Below, one piece after another: positions 1 through 8,998 of a stretch of DNA of 64,000 nucleotides. The notes under the pieces were generated by a model, which saw nothing but the letters and a program-made list of their open reading frames with translations, was not told the origin of the DNA and ran no database searches. The DNA lies in the NCBI RefSeq assembly GCF_019334565.1, contig NZ_CP079724.1, positions 951,001 to 1,015,000 of the forward strand. Direction: 5' to 3'. A program made the translations under genes and the position numbers. Every line of letters begins with the position of its first letter. Position 1 is the first letter of the stretch. Source of the DNA: Streptococcus oralis. GTDB taxonomy: Bacteria > Bacillota > Bacilli > Lactobacillales > Streptococcaceae.

Positions 1-208
1 TCCGATTATTAACCAACCAAACTCAGCTATCATCGGGGTTAGCTCAACAGTTGAGAAACCTGTAGTTGTCAATGGTGAGATTGTTATTCGTCCTATCATG
101 AGCCTGGGGTTAACTATTGACCACCGTGTCGTAGATGGTATGGCTGGTGCTAAGTTTATGAAAGACTTGAAAGCCTTAATTGAGAACCCAATCTCAATGT
201 TGGTTTAA
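1..208 (+). CDS. pdhC: Dihydrolipoamide acyltransferase E2 component, 3' end only
   Basis: Only the last ~68 codons are present; the window begins inside the gene. The frame ends with the 2-oxoacid dehydrogenase acyltransferase active-site pattern DHRVVDG followed by a short helix and a TAA stop at 206-208. E2 enzymes pass acyl groups from a lipoyl arm to CoA within the pyruvate or acetoin dehydrogenase complex in the cytoplasm. The E3 gene follows 45 bp downstream on the same strand, so the two are almost certainly one operon. Whether the complex acts on pyruvate or acetoin cannot be decided from this fragment; the E1 genes lie outside the window. Confidence 0.85.
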   Translation, partial: PIINQPNSAIIGVSSTVEKPVVVNGEIVIRPIMSLGLTIDHRVVDGMAGAKFMKDLKALIENPISMLV

Positions 209-253
209 AAATACAGTATTTATTTTTAGAGATATAGATAAAGGAAGTAAGAC

Positions 254-1957
254 ATGGCCTTAGAAGTAATTATGCCAAAAGCCGGCGTGGATATGACAGA
301 AGGACAAATCGTCCAATGGAATAAGAAAGTCGGAGAATTTGTAAAAGAAGGAGAAATCCTTTTGGAAATCATGACTGACAAAGTCAGCATGGAATTGGAA
401 GCCGAAGAAGATGGATACTTGATTGCCATCCTCAAAGGAGATGGTGAAACTGTTCCAGTAACTGAAGTTATCGGTTACCTTGGAGAAGAAGGGGAAAACA
501 TCCCAACAGCTGGAGCAGCTGCGCCAGAATCAAAACCTGCACCTGCAGCTAGTGCCTCAAACGACGATGGTAAAAGCGATGATGCCTTTGATATCGTTGT
601 GATTGGTGGAGGTCCTGCTGGTTATGTTGCAGCCATTAAAGCTGCCCAACTCGGTGGGAAGGTTGCCCTTGTTGAGAAATCTGAACTCGGTGGAACGTGT
701 TTGAACCGTGGCTGTATCCCAACGAAGACCTACCTTCACAATGCTGAAATCATCGAAAATATCGGTCATGCAGCAAACCGAGGTATCGTCATCGAAAATC
801 CAAACTTCACTGTAGATATGGATAAACTTTTAGAGACAAAATCTAAGGTTGTCAATACTTTGGTTGGTGGCGTTGCGGGTCTTCTTCGCAGCTACGGAGT
901 TACAGTTCATAAGGGTGTTGGTACTATCACTAAAGATAAGAATGTCTTGGTAGATGGTTCTGAATTGCTTGAAACCAAGAAAATCATCCTTGCTGGTGGT
1001 TCAAAAGTCAGCAAGATTAACGTCCCTGGTATGGAATCTCCACTTGTGATGACCAGCGATGATATTCTTGAAATGAACGAAGTTCCAGAAAGCCTCGTAA
1101 TCATCGGTGGTGGGGTTGTCGGTATCGAACTCGGCCAAGCATTCATGACATTTGGTTCAAAAGTAACTGTCATCGAAATGATGGACCGTATCGTTCCAGC
1201 TATGGATGCTGAAGTTTCTAAGAACCTTCGTTTGATCCTTGAGCGCAAAGGTATGACCATCTTAACTGACACTAAGCTCCAAGAAATCATCGAGGAAAAT
1301 GGTCAACTTCGTATCAAGGTTGAAGGAAAAGATGATATCATCGCAAGTAAAGCTCTTCTTTCAATCGGTCGTGTGCCAGACCTTGAAGGTATTGGCGATG
1401 TTGAGTTTGAATTGGATCGTGGTCGCATCAAGGTTAACGAATATATGGAAACTTCTGTTCCTGGAATCTACGCACCTGGTGACATCAACGGTACGAAGAT
1501 GTTGGCGCACGCAGCCTTCCGCATGGGTGAAGTTGCCGCTGAAAATGCCCTCAAAGGAAATCATGCTGTTGCCAAATTGAACTTGACTCCTGCAGCCATC
1601 TATACTCTTCCTGAAGTAGCAGCAGTAGGTCTAACTGAAGAACAAGCACGTGAGAAATACGATGTAGCCATCGGTAAATTCAACTTTGCAGCTAACGGCC
1701 GTGCTATTGCATCAGATGCTGCTCAAGGTTTCGTAAAAGTTATCGCTGATAAGAAATACGGGGAAATCCTTGGTGTGCACATCATTGGTCCTGCAGCCGC
1801 AGAATTGATCAACGAGGCATCAAGTATCATCGAAATGGAAATCACTGTTGAAGAAATGCTGAAGACTATCCACGGACACCCAACCTACTCTGAAGTGATG
1901 TACGAAGCGTTTGCGGATGTTCTAGGAATGGCCATCCATTCACCTAAGAAAAAATAA
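254..1957 (+). CDS. lpdA: Dihydrolipoamide dehydrogenase E3 with N-terminal lipoyl domain
   Basis: 567 residues. Residues 1-80 form a biotinyl/lipoyl domain with the lipoylated lysine in the TDKVSME turn (K43). An Ala/Pro-rich linker (~83-110) joins it to a flavoprotein disulfide reductase: FAD-binding VVIGGGPAGY near 116, redox pair Cys149/Cys154 in GGTCLNRGCIPTK, NAD-binding GGGVVGIELG near 285, and the C-terminal HGHPTYSE His-Glu pair. It reoxidises the dihydrolipoyl group of E2 and makes NADH. The lipoyl fusion is known in streptococcal E3 proteins and makes the enzyme its own lipoylation substrate, which fits the lipoate ligase gene just downstream. The ATG is preceded by GGAAG. Product call is firm; complex specificity is open. 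Confidence 0.95.
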   Translation: MALEVIMPKAGVDMTEGQIVQWNKKVGEFVKEGEILLEIMTDKVSMELEAEEDGYLIAILKGDGETVPVTEVIGYLGEEGENIPTAGAAAPESKPAPAASASNDDGKSDDAFDIVVIGGGPAGYVAAIKAAQLGGKVALVEKSELGGTCLNRGCIPTKTYLHNAEIIENIGHAANRGIVIENPNFTVDMDKLLETKSKVVNTLVGGVAGLLRSYGVTVHKGVGTITKDKNVLVDGSELLETKKIILAGGSKVSKINVPGMESPLVMTSDDILEMNEVPESLVIIGGGVVGIELGQAFMTFGSKVTVIEMMDRIVPAMDAEVSKNLRLILERKGMTILTDTKLQEIIEENGQLRIKVEGKDDIIASKALLSIGRVPDLEGIGDVEFELDRGRIKVNEYMETSVPGIYAPGDINGTKMLAHAAFRMGEVAAENALKGNHAVAKLNLTPAAIYTLPEVAAVGLTEEQAREKYDVAIGKFNFAANGRAIASDAAQGFVKVIADKKYGEILGVHIIGPAAAELINEASSIIEMEITVEEMLKTIHGHPTYSEVMYEAFADVLGMAIHSPKKK

Positions 1958-2026
1958 ATAAGTTTTTCAACTAAATTTTCTTAAAGTAGTACGGACGGCA
2001 GCGACCTCTATTAGAGTTCCATGCCT

Positions 2027-2054
2027 AAAAATTGAGCCTCTTGTCTCAATTTTT
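2027..2054 (+). repeat. Perfect inverted repeat in the lpdA-lplA gap
   Basis: Ten-base arms, AAAAATTGAG at 2027-2036 and CTCAATTTTT at 2045-2054, enclose an 8-base loop. The hairpin ends in a T run and lies just upstream of a second, stronger hairpin. The surrounding 1981-2055 has a composition unlike the flanking genes and may be a dispersed intergenic repeat; I could not match it to a named family. Confidence 0.5.
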
Positions 2055-2057
2055 CCG

Positions 2058-2092
2058 AGAAATGTAACGATAACACGTTACATTTCTTTTTA
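2058..2092 (+). terminator. Intrinsic terminator after lpdA
   Basis: A perfect 12-bp stem (AGAAATGTAACG at 2058-2069 against CGTTACATTTCT at 2076-2087) with a 6-base loop runs into a short T tract. It probably ends the dehydrogenase operon before lplA. Confidence 0.75.
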
Positions 2093-2152
2093 CCACTTTA
2101 GAAAATTTGATTGCTATGAACAGAATTTAAAAACTAAATTTTTGGAAATACT

Positions 2153-3142
2153 ATGAAATATATTATCAATCATTCAAACGACACTGCTTTTAATATCGCC
2201 TTGGAAGAATACGCCTTTAAACACCTTTTGGATGAGGATCAAATCTTCCTTCTTTGGATTAACAAACCTTCTATCATTGTTGGTCGTCACCAGAATACTA
2301 TCGAAGAAATCAACCGTGATTATGTTCGCGAAAATGGTATTGAGGTAGTCCGCCGTATCAGTGGTGGTGGAGCTGTTTATCACGATTTAAACAACCTCAA
2401 CTACACCATCATTTCAAAAGAAGATGAAAACAAGGCCTTTGACTTCAAGAGCTTCTCAACTCCAGTTATCAATACCTTGGCTCAACTCGGTGTTAAAGCT
2501 GAATTTACAGGGCGTAATGACCTTGAGATTGATGGCAAAAAATTCTGTGGTAATGCCCAAGCTTATATCAATGGACGTATTATGCACCATGGTTGCTTGC
2601 TCTTTAACGTTGATTTATCAGTCCTTGCTAACGCCCTCAAGGTTTCAAAAGACAAATTTGAATCAAAAGGTGTGAAATCCGTTCGTGCCCGTGTAACCAA
2701 TATTGTCAATGAATTACCAGAAAAAATTACAGTTGAAGAATTCCGAGATTTGCTATTGGAATACATGAAAAAAGAGTACCCAGAAATGACAGAATACGTT
2801 TTTTCTGAGGAAGAATTGGCGGAAATCAACCGCATCAAGGAGACCAAGTTCGGTACTTGGGACTGGAACTACGGTAAATCACCTGAATTTAACGTCCGTC
2901 GTGGAACAAAATTCACTAGTGGTAAGGTTGAAGTTTTTGCCAACGTCATTGAATCAAAAATCCAAGATATCAAGATCTATGGTGACTTCTTTGGTATCGA
3001 AGATGTTGCTGCAGTAGAAGATGTCCTCCGTGGAGTGAAATACGAACGCGAAGATGTTCTTAAGGCCTTAGAAACTATTGATATTACACGCTACTTTGCT
3101 GGTATCAGCCGTGAAGAAATCGCTGAAGCAGTAGTAGAATAA
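2153..3142 (+). CDS. lplA: Lipoate-protein ligase A
   Basis: 329 residues, usual length for the LplA family. The catalytic domain shows the RRISGGGAVYHD motif (~65-77), which binds lipoyl-AMP, and DLEIDGKKFCGNAQ (~124-137); the C-terminal ~90 residues match the accessory LplA_C domain. It activates lipoate with ATP and attaches it to lipoyl-domain lysines. Substrates next door are the E2 and the lipoyl domain fused to E3. A terminator separates it from lpdA, so it may have its own promoter. GGAAA precedes the ATG at a suitable distance. Confidence 0.93.
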   Translation: MKYIINHSNDTAFNIALEEYAFKHLLDEDQIFLLWINKPSIIVGRHQNTIEEINRDYVRENGIEVVRRISGGGAVYHDLNNLNYTIISKEDENKAFDFKSFSTPVINTLAQLGVKAEFTGRNDLEIDGKKFCGNAQAYINGRIMHHGCLLFNVDLSVLANALKVSKDKFESKGVKSVRARVTNIVNELPEKITVEEFRDLLLEYMKKEYPEMTEYVFSEEELAEINRIKETKFGTWDWNYGKSPEFNVRRGTKFTSGKVEVFANVIESKIQDIKIYGDFFGIEDVAAVEDVLRGVKYEREDVLKALETIDITRYFAGISREEIAEAVVE

Positions 3143-3145
3143 ATC

Positions 3146-3180
3146 AAAAAGAAGTTGCTTGTTTTAGCAGCTTCTTTTTA
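3146..3180 (+). terminator. Intrinsic terminator after lplA
   Basis: Arms at 3146-3159 and 3166-3179 pair over 14 bases with one wobble and finish in a T run. The A-rich left arm makes it work in both directions, so it also serves the convergent xerS gene. Confidence 0.8.
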
Positions 3181-3214
3181 TGAGTGATATTTTACATAAA
3201 TAATTTTATGTATT

Positions 3215-4285
3215 TTATAAGCTATCCAAAGCATTCTTTTGTTCATCATTGACAATATGGGTATAGAGGTCAGTGACTTGTGTACTAGCATGCCCTAGCT
3301 GGTGGCTGACCAAAACTTGCGATTTAGTAGCATCATAGAGCCTGGTTGCTAAGGTATGGCGGAGTTTGTGGGGAGTTACACGGACTTTGAAGTCCTCAGA
3401 GTACTTAGCAACCATCTTTTCAACACTAGAAGCATCAATACGATTAGGAACACCTCGATAGAGTGTCAAAAAGAGAGCTGTATCCGTCTTTTCTGTCTTA
3501 TAGCGTTGATTTCGAATGGCGAGATAATTCTCTATATAAGGCTTGGCAAAGGCAGCGACATTAACCGAGTCACGTTTCCCCCCCTTACGTGTGACATCAA
3601 TAACCATCATTTTGAGATTAAGGTCTCTTAGATCCAAATTAACAGCTTCAGATAAGCGGACACCAGACGCCAAGAGAAGGGCAATAATGGCTAAATCACG
3701 TTCTTTATTTTTATTGAATGATGAGAGAGCGCGATTTGAGAGTTGTTGAGGGTACTCTTGGTCGATATAAGTTAGAAAACCTTCTGTTTCATCACCTAAA
3801 AAGAGTTTTTGCTTGATGTTTTCAGCTCTTGCAGCAAGGGTTTCTTTCTTTTTCTTAGTTGAAACTTTCTTCATTACATTACGATAGAAATAGGGTTCTC
3901 CTTGGTCATTTTCAACCTCCTCAGTTAGATATTTGTAAAGGCTAGAAAGTGCTGATAAGGTTCGATTGATGGTTGTCTGTGAAACGCCTTGTTTGGTTGT
4001 ATTAGCATTCAGCAAAGGTCGTTCTCGTAGATAAAGGATAAAGGATTCCATATCTTTCTTTGACATGTTTTCCAAGACCGATAAAGGAATATCAGCCATT
4101 TTATCAGCATTTGAAATCCCAGACTCTAAAACCCAGCTGAAAAATCGGTCATATTCCTTGAGGTATTCGTACAAGGTTGTAAAACTGTAGGGCACAGCAA
4201 GCTTAGATTGGTAGTATTCCAGAACATACCAGGGCATGATTTGTTTTAGTTTGTCGATTCGTTCCAGTAAAATCTCACGTTTCAT
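3215..4285 (-). CDS. xerS: Tyrosine recombinase XerS
   Basis: 356 residues, the length known for streptococcal XerS. An N-terminal SAM-like core-binding domain (~10-125) precedes the catalytic domain. The tetrad is visible: Arg210 (ASGVRLSEA), His306 and Arg309 (HKLRH), His332 (HQLGHAS) and nucleophile Tyr341 (DLYTH). XerS is the single recombinase that resolves chromosome dimers at difSL in streptococci and lactococci, replacing the XerC/XerD pair. The exact difSL site lies 53 bp upstream of the start codon. The start ATG at 4285 has GGAG nearby. Gene identity is firm. Confidence 0.96.
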   Translation of the reverse strand: MKREILLERIDKLKQIMPWYVLEYYQSKLAVPYSFTTLYEYLKEYDRFFSWVLESGISNADKMADIPLSVLENMSKKDMESFILYLRERPLLNANTTKQGVSQTTINRTLSALSSLYKYLTEEVENDQGEPYFYRNVMKKVSTKKKKETLAARAENIKQKLFLGDETEGFLTYIDQEYPQQLSNRALSSFNKNKERDLAIIALLLASGVRLSEAVNLDLRDLNLKMMVIDVTRKGGKRDSVNVAAFAKPYIENYLAIRNQRYKTEKTDTALFLTLYRGVPNRIDASSVEKMVAKYSEDFKVRVTPHKLRHTLATRLYDATKSQVLVSHQLGHASTQVTDLYTHIVNDEQKNALDSL

Positions 4286-4314
4286 GTATTTTCTCCATAA
4301 ATTAATCTACTAGT

Positions 4315-4343
4315 AGTATAGCATAGACTTATATATTTTTCAA
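4315..4343 (-). promoter_or_regulatory. xerS promoter overlapping difSL
   Basis: On the minus strand TTGAAA (4343-4338) and TATACT (4320-4315) are exactly 17 bp apart, and the -10 is extended by TGC. The -35 hexamer is the outer end of the difSL site. XerS bound at dif would therefore cover its own promoter (inference). Confidence 0.7.
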
Positions 4344-4368
4344 GAAAATTATAGTTTTTCGGAAAGAT
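4338..4368 (-). other. difSL chromosome dimer resolution site
   Basis: The 31 bp read on the minus strand agree, as I remember it, base for base with the difSL site described for Lactococcus and Streptococcus: it begins ATCTTTCCGAAAAAC and ends AATTTTCTTGAAA. XerS recombines two copies to resolve chromosome dimers, activated by FtsK at the septum. Genes to the left run on the plus strand and nearly all genes for the next 54 kb run on the minus strand, as expected where the two replichores meet. Confidence 0.93.
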
Positions 4369-4392
4369 ACTATAAGTGTTTGATGGATTCTA

Positions 4393-4438
4393 GAAAAAAC
4401 AAAGACCTGGTTCCACAATCATAAGAAACAGGTCTTTT
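4393..4438 (-). terminator. Intrinsic terminator after the mepB-like gene
   Basis: Nine-base arms AAAGACCTG (4401-4409) and CAGGTCTTT (4429-4437) flank a 19-base loop. Read leftwards the stem is followed by GTTTTTTC. Confidence 0.75.
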
Positions 4439-4463
4439 GTGTGTATGTAATCCGGCAATATGT

Positions 4464-4901
4464 TTATATTTTAATTTCTCTAAAATATTGCAATTGCCAT
4501 TTTTGTGTTGCTCGAGCTGTTGTATTTAAATTTGAGCACCAAGGAGGATAAAATCGCATAGACATTTTTCCATTGCTATCTTTTGTCGACAGAATGTTTT
4601 TACGAATAGCCACCTCGTTTGGAATAACGAATAGTCCCCTCTTATCATTATCAATGATAACGATTATAAGTTCATTTCCTAAGTCCTCATTGGTATAAGG
4701 AATGTTCTTGTTGTTTTGGTCTTTTTTCCAAAAAACTGTAAAATATCCTTCTTTTTTTGGTGTTCTTTTTGCCAAGCGGCATCTTTTATACCCTTGCTCT
4801 TCCTTTATCTTGATAAGAATACCTTCGTATTTTTCATTGTATTTTTCTTCAATGAAATCAAAATCACCATAAAAATTATATAAAACATCAAGTATTTTCA
4901 T
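4464..4901 (-). CDS. MepB family protein
   Basis: 145 residues from the chosen start. The frame extends 8 codons further upstream, but AAGGAGG (4914-4920) would then lie inside the gene; it is correctly placed for the ATG at 4901. The pattern of an RLAKRTPKKEGYF segment, WKKD, a central IIDNDKRGLFVIPNEVAIRKNIL stretch split over two strands, and C-terminal GKMSMRFYPPW...TQKWQ resembles MepB, known from the mepRAB multidrug locus of S. aureus. MepB's biochemical role is unknown. There is no mepR or mepA here, so no link to efflux can be claimed. It stands alone between difSL and a CPBP protease gene. Confidence 0.7.
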   Translation of the reverse strand: MKILDVLYNFYGDFDFIEEKYNEKYEGILIKIKEEQGYKRCRLAKRTPKKEGYFTVFWKKDQNNKNIPYTNEDLGNELIIVIIDNDKRGLFVIPNEVAIRKNILSTKDSNGKMSMRFYPPWCSNLNTTARATQKWQLQYFREIKI

Positions 4902-4966
4902 TATGATGTATGTCCTCCTTAGCAAATAACTTTTCCAAAGAATAATACTGTTTCCAACAAAATCAG

Positions 4967-5707
4967 CTACCGACTATGCACATCTTTTTTATGTACTACC
5001 ATATAGCAGGATACCAAGATGATGAAGATTCTAATCAGGTAGGTTTCGTATCGATCAGTGTCTATGGTTAGCTGAGACAAGACGTTAATGATAGAATGTG
5101 TCATAACGCAAATCCAGAGATTTTTTGTTTTGATATAAAGAGCTGAGAGTATGAAAGAATTCGTCAGCAATCCAAATAAAAACGGTAGAGTTTGCAGAGT
5201 TGCTAGGGAGCCATCTATGTAAAAGAACAACAGATGCCAAATCGCCCAGCTGAAAAAGGTTAGGATTGTTGAGTAAAAATATGGCAACTTCTCTTGTAAA
5301 ATTTGTTGAAAGACATATCGCCATCCAATCTCTTCTATACCACCAAAGACAATAAATTTGAAGAATATCAAAAATGGGAGATACCAGCTAAATTCTATCA
5401 TTTTCCCACCAAACATTAGAAAAGAAAAATCAAGGATAATTAGGGAAAAAGATAATAAATAGTGTTTATAACTGGTATGAATGTTCAAAAAATCGTTAAC
5501 GATCTTCTTAAAAGGAATATGAAAAAAGTGATTTGCAACAATGATTCCCCAAAGTGCTGAAGAAATGCCACCTAGAAAGATTCCTAAAATAGATAATAGA
5601 TTGGACTGAACAGAAAAATGATTCAAGAGAAAGAAAAGGAGACAAACTGATACTATTTGTCTAAATGTGCCTAGCAAATATACCGCAATTGCCTTATTTC
5701 TTTTCAT
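4967..5707 (-). CDS. CPBP family intramembrane metalloprotease
   Basis: 246 residues with about seven hydrophobic segments. The family motifs are present: EEIGWRYVF (EExxxR), FFSWAIWHLLFF and MTHSIIN, supplying the Glu, His and His ligands of the CAAX protease and bacteriocin-processing (CPBP/Abi) family. These membrane enzymes cleave within or near the bilayer; streptococcal members are often linked to bacteriocin self-immunity. No bacteriocin gene is adjacent, so the substrate is unknown. An upstream ATG exists at 5722, but AAAGGA fits the ATG at 5707 better. A second CPBP gene lies at 46.6 kb. Confidence 0.8.
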   Translation of the reverse strand: MKRNKAIAVYLLGTFRQIVSVCLLFFLLNHFSVQSNLLSILGIFLGGISSALWGIIVANHFFHIPFKKIVNDFLNIHTSYKHYLLSFSLIILDFSFLMFGGKMIEFSWYLPFLIFFKFIVFGGIEEIGWRYVFQQILQEKLPYFYSTILTFFSWAIWHLLFFYIDGSLATLQTLPFLFGLLTNSFILSALYIKTKNLWICVMTHSIINVLSQLTIDTDRYETYLIRIFIILVSCYMVVHKKDVHSR

Positions 5708-5759
5708 TGAGAATCCTTTCAATAATATTTTACGTAAAATAAATTATGTAAACAAAAGC

Positions 5760-7316
5760 TTACAACAACAAATCTTTGACTTTTCCAATTTCACTTTTTG
5801 GAATCACCAGGTGAATCATATCACCCAGATACATTCTAGTTGAGCCGTTAACGGTTTGGCTTTTGCCATTATGGACTTGGGTGGTGATGAGTACGTTATG
5901 TGGCAAGTTGAGCTCGTGAACCTGTTTTCCAGCGATTTTGTCAGACACAGGGATTTCTATGAGGGTGACTTCTCCTTCGTCTGTTGCTTCTTCTGGTAGC
6001 ATTTTTTCGAGCATGGCCTCATAGACTGGTGCTCCCTTGAGCAGATCCATGACGATGTAGGCGACTAAGGTCACTAAGCCCAGTGGCATGAGGTTGCGAA
6101 TATCCCCAACCATCTCAGTTACGAGGATCATGGCAGTTAAGGGAGCCTTGGAAATTGCCCCAAAGTAGCCACTCATTCCCAGAATGACAAATATAGGGAA
6201 TTGTTCCTGACTGACAAGCCCAAGATTGACACAAATGACACCAACTAGGGCACCGAGTAAGGAACCAAGCGCCAAAATGGGTAGGAAAATTCCTCCTGGG
6301 AGGCCACTCCCATAACTAATCATGCTCCAAATAAAGCGGATCAAAAAGTAAGCTAATAGGACTTGGAAACTAAAATTTTGCTCAGTTAGGGAAAGAACAA
6401 GCTGATTTCCACCCCCAAGGATTTGTGGCAAGAAAATCCCGACTGGTATGATAAGGATAAAGGCTAGGATTGGATAATAAGCTTTATCCAAATGAATTTT
6501 TTGACCAATCCAGTCATAAATTCGACCAACATTGAGTACAGCTTTCTCATAGAGAAAACCAGAAAGCCCGAGAAAAACTCCCATAAGGAGATAAATCCAA
6601 TACTGGTCTAGGGTCATGAGAGGAATGTTGTCTGGCATATCCAGTACGGGTGTTAGGCCAAATATGAGTAGTGAGACAAAGTTTGCTACGAGACTGGCTG
6701 CTAGAGTTGAGACCCAGAAAAAGCGGGAAAAATGGTGATAGACTTCTTCTACAACAAAGAGGAGACCTGCAATTGGTGCATTAAAGGCAGCTGCTAATCC
6801 TGCAGCAGCTCCACTGGCAATCAGGGAACGTTCCTCTACTGGGCTAGATTTGAGCCACTTGGCAATACCTTTACCACCAACTGCTCCAAGTTGAATACTT
6901 GGCCCTTCTCGACCTAGCATGAGCCCACTGGCAATAGCAAGAATTCCTAATACATATTTCTTCCAGAGAACACTCCACCAGTTAAGAGTCATGAGTCCCT
7001 TTAGTTCGGCTTCGACTTGAGGAATTCCTGAACCCTTGATATCTTTTTCTGACCGAGTTAGTTTCGCACTAAGCCAGCAAACTATTAAATAAAATAGACC
7101 AATGATAAAAAGATTGCGCACTAGGTGCGCTGGTTCTTGATAGAGTCCTTGTATCAGGTGGAAGCCCTTTTCGATTAAGAAACGAAAGGATCCGACGATT
7201 AGCCCGACGACGAGACCAACAATGACTCCTCGCCCAACTTGGGATAATATGGTGCTTGAGGCAAAGGCAAATTCTTTCTTGGAACTGAGTGTTTCTGACT
7301 GTTCCTCCATAATCAT
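5760..7316 (-). CDS. ClC family chloride channel/antiporter with TrkA-C domain
   Basis: 518 residues. A ClC core with about ten membrane helices spans ~25-430 and shows the selectivity-filter motifs GSGIPQVE (~105-112), GREGPSIQLG (~135-144) and GSGLPGGIFLP. The gating glutamate (E137, in GREGP) is present, which in this family goes with Cl-/H+ exchange rather than passive channel function. The last ~75 residues form a TrkA-C (RCK_C) regulatory domain. It begins 7 bp after the rnhB stop, so it is the end of the rbgA-rnhB transcription unit. An alternative ATG two codons in (7310) suits the AGAGGA site equally well. Confidence 0.9.
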   Translation of the reverse strand: MIMEEQSETLSSKKEFAFASSTILSQVGRGVIVGLVVGLIVGSFRFLIEKGFHLIQGLYQEPAHLVRNLFIIGLFYLIVCWLSAKLTRSEKDIKGSGIPQVEAELKGLMTLNWWSVLWKKYVLGILAIASGLMLGREGPSIQLGAVGGKGIAKWLKSSPVEERSLIASGAAAGLAAAFNAPIAGLLFVVEEVYHHFSRFFWVSTLAASLVANFVSLLIFGLTPVLDMPDNIPLMTLDQYWIYLLMGVFLGLSGFLYEKAVLNVGRIYDWIGQKIHLDKAYYPILAFILIIPVGIFLPQILGGGNQLVLSLTEQNFSFQVLLAYFLIRFIWSMISYGSGLPGGIFLPILALGSLLGALVGVICVNLGLVSQEQFPIFVILGMSGYFGAISKAPLTAMILVTEMVGDIRNLMPLGLVTLVAYIVMDLLKGAPVYEAMLEKMLPEEATDEGEVTLIEIPVSDKIAGKQVHELNLPHNVLITTQVHNGKSQTVNGSTRMYLGDMIHLVIPKSEIGKVKDLLL

Positions 7317-7322
7317 TTCCTC

Positions 7323-8102
7323 TTACTTGTCTTTCTTAGTTGAAACCAGTGTTTTGACTGGTTCAAAACTGGTTCGGTGAATTGGGGTGACACCTAATTT
7401 TTCCAGTCCTTCTAGGTGTTTAGCTGTTCCATAGCCTGCATTAGCTGTGAAATCATAGCCAGGATATTGGTTGTTATATTCCTTCATCAATTCATCCCGT
7501 GTCACCTTGGCCACTATAGATGCAGCTGCGATTGAGAGGGAGTTGGCATCTCCTTTGATGATTGCTGTTTGGGAAATCGACAAATCCAGTTTCATGGCAT
7601 CTATCAAGAGGTGATCAGGTTGCGGACTGAGCTGGGAGATTGCTTCTTTCATGGCTAGTTTGGTTGCTTCATAGATATTGACTTGGTCAATGACTTGATT
7701 ATCCATGATTCCAATGCCGATTGCTAAGGCTTGGTCTTGAACAGCATGATAAATTTCCAGATGTTTCTTTTTGGGGATTTTTTTACTATCGTTGAGGCCG
7801 TTAATCTTACAATTTTTAGGTAAAATAACAGCTGCAGCGACTACGGGTCCAGCCAGAGGACCACGGCCGACCTCATCAACACCTGCAATTAAGGCCACTC
7901 CTTGCTTGTAAAGTTCTTTTTCATAGGAAAGCATGGATTCCAAACGAAGGTCCTCATCCAGTTCAGCCTGTATGGCTTTTTTACGCTTGTTAATTTCTTT
8001 TTGAACTCCAGAGCGACTATCCTTTTCCAGTTCAAGAAAAAGGGGATTGTCTAATTCTTTGACAGTGGCAAGAAGTTCTTTAATTTCTTTAATCGTCGTC
8101 AT
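7323..8102 (-). CDS. rnhB: Ribonuclease HII
   Basis: 259 residues. The catalytic domain opens with [15 protein letters not shown] (~74-88), which carries the Asp-Glu pair of RNase [11 protein letters not shown] and SIVAKVTRD supply the remaining acidic and basic residues. A ~65-residue N-terminal extension is typical of Gram-positive RNase HII. It removes ribonucleotides and RNA primers from DNA-RNA hybrids. The 5' end overlaps rbgA by 14 bp, so translation is probably coupled; ClC follows after 7 bp. Confidence 0.95.
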   Translation of the reverse strand: MTTIKEIKELLATVKELDNPLFLELEKDSRSGVQKEINKRKKAIQAELDEDLRLESMLSYEKELYKQGVALIAGVDEVGRGPLAGPVVAAAVILPKNCKINGLNDSKKIPKKKHLEIYHAVQDQALAIGIGIMDNQVIDQVNIYEATKLAMKEAISQLSPQPDHLLIDAMKLDLSISQTAIIKGDANSLSIAAASIVAKVTRDELMKEYNNQYPGYDFTANAGYGTAKHLEGLEKLGVTPIHRTSFEPVKTLVSTKKDK

Positions 8103-8940
8103 CGATGTCGTCCAATGTATCTAAGGTGTAGTTACCGAGTTTTCCATCACGGACTTCCTTGACGAAGAGGCTGTAAAAGCGGTCGTAGTCGTCTCGGAAA
8201 CCAAGGGCACGGGTCATATCCATGATGATAACAGGTGCTTCTTCTTCTATCTTCATTTGTTTGAAGCGTTCAGCTAGCTTTTCTGGATAATGTTTTTTGA
8301 AATAATTGAGACCAAAAATGGTCACTTCATCCATAGGAAGCAACTGGTCTTTAATGGCTCCTGTCAGGGCTAGTTTCAAAGCGACGGTTTCGTCTTCAAA
8401 TTTAGGCCATAGAATACCTGGCGTGTCTAAAATTTCAAGGTCTTTATTGGTTTTGAGCCACTGTTGTCCTTTGGTAACACCTGGTTTATTGCCGACAACC
8501 GCAATCTTTTTCCCAGCCAAACGGTTCATGAGAGTTGACTTGCCGGCATTTGGAATTCCGATAATCATAGTCCGCAAGGTTTCGATCTTAATACCGCGTT
8601 CTTTCTGGCGTGCAATCTTATCAGCCATGAGCTTTTTAGCAGCATCAGTAACAACTTTTACAGTCACTTGCTCTTTGGAATTGATAGCCAGAGTTTGGAT
8701 TCCCTGTGATTCAAAATACTGACGCCATTCTTTGGTCATTGCTGGGTCTGCTAGGTCAGCTTTGTTCAAAATCAAGAGTTTAGGTTTATCACCCACAATC
8801 TTGGTTAACATAGGATTTTGACTAGATAAAGGTAGCCGAGCATCCACCAAAATCGTTACAAAATCAACAAATTTTAGATTCTCCTGAACTTGCCGCCGAG
8901 CCTTAGACATGTGACCCGGAAACCATTGAATAGTAGCCAT
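8089..8940 (-). CDS. rbgA: Ribosome biogenesis GTPase RbgA (YlqF)
   Basis: 283 residues. The GTPase motifs occur in circularly permuted order, as expected for the YlqF/RbgA family: NKADL (G4, ~58) comes before GIPNAGKST (G1, ~129) and DTPG (G3, ~173). The N-terminal [13 protein letters not shown] signature is clear. It acts in late assembly of the 50S subunit. The rbgA-rnhB order is common in Firmicutes. A hairpin followed by eight T residues lies within the 60 bp upstream and may attenuate transcription. Confidence 0.95.
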   Translation of the reverse strand: MATIQWFPGHMSKARRQVQENLKFVDFVTILVDARLPLSSQNPMLTKIVGDKPKLLILNKADLADPAMTKEWRQYFESQGIQTLAINSKEQVTVKVVTDAAKKLMADKIARQKERGIKIETLRTMIIGIPNAGKSTLMNRLAGKKIAVVGNKPGVTKGQQWLKTNKDLEILDTPGILWPKFEDETVALKLALTGAIKDQLLPMDEVTIFGLNYFKKHYPEKLAERFKQMKIEEEAPVIIMDMTRALGFRDDYDRFYSLFVKEVRDGKLGNYTLDTLDDIDDDD

Positions 8941-8960
8941 AATATTTTCCCCTTCCGACT

Positions 8961-8998
8961 AAAAAAAACGTAGTAAAAACGTTTTCTTTCTTACTACC
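8961..8998 (-). terminator. Hairpin plus T8 tract just upstream of rbgA
   Basis: Read leftwards, GTAGTAAGAA pairs with a TTTTTACTAC arm and is followed by G and eight T. It lies between a candidate extended -10 (TGATAGAAT at 9008-9000) and the rbgA start at 8940. It may be an attenuator of rbgA or may stop leftward antisense transcripts crossing the mazEF locus. Confidence 0.55.

Noticed and set aside
1299..1580. 93-codon frame inside lpdA.
   Set aside because: Out-of-frame shadow of the E3 coding sequence; no start site.
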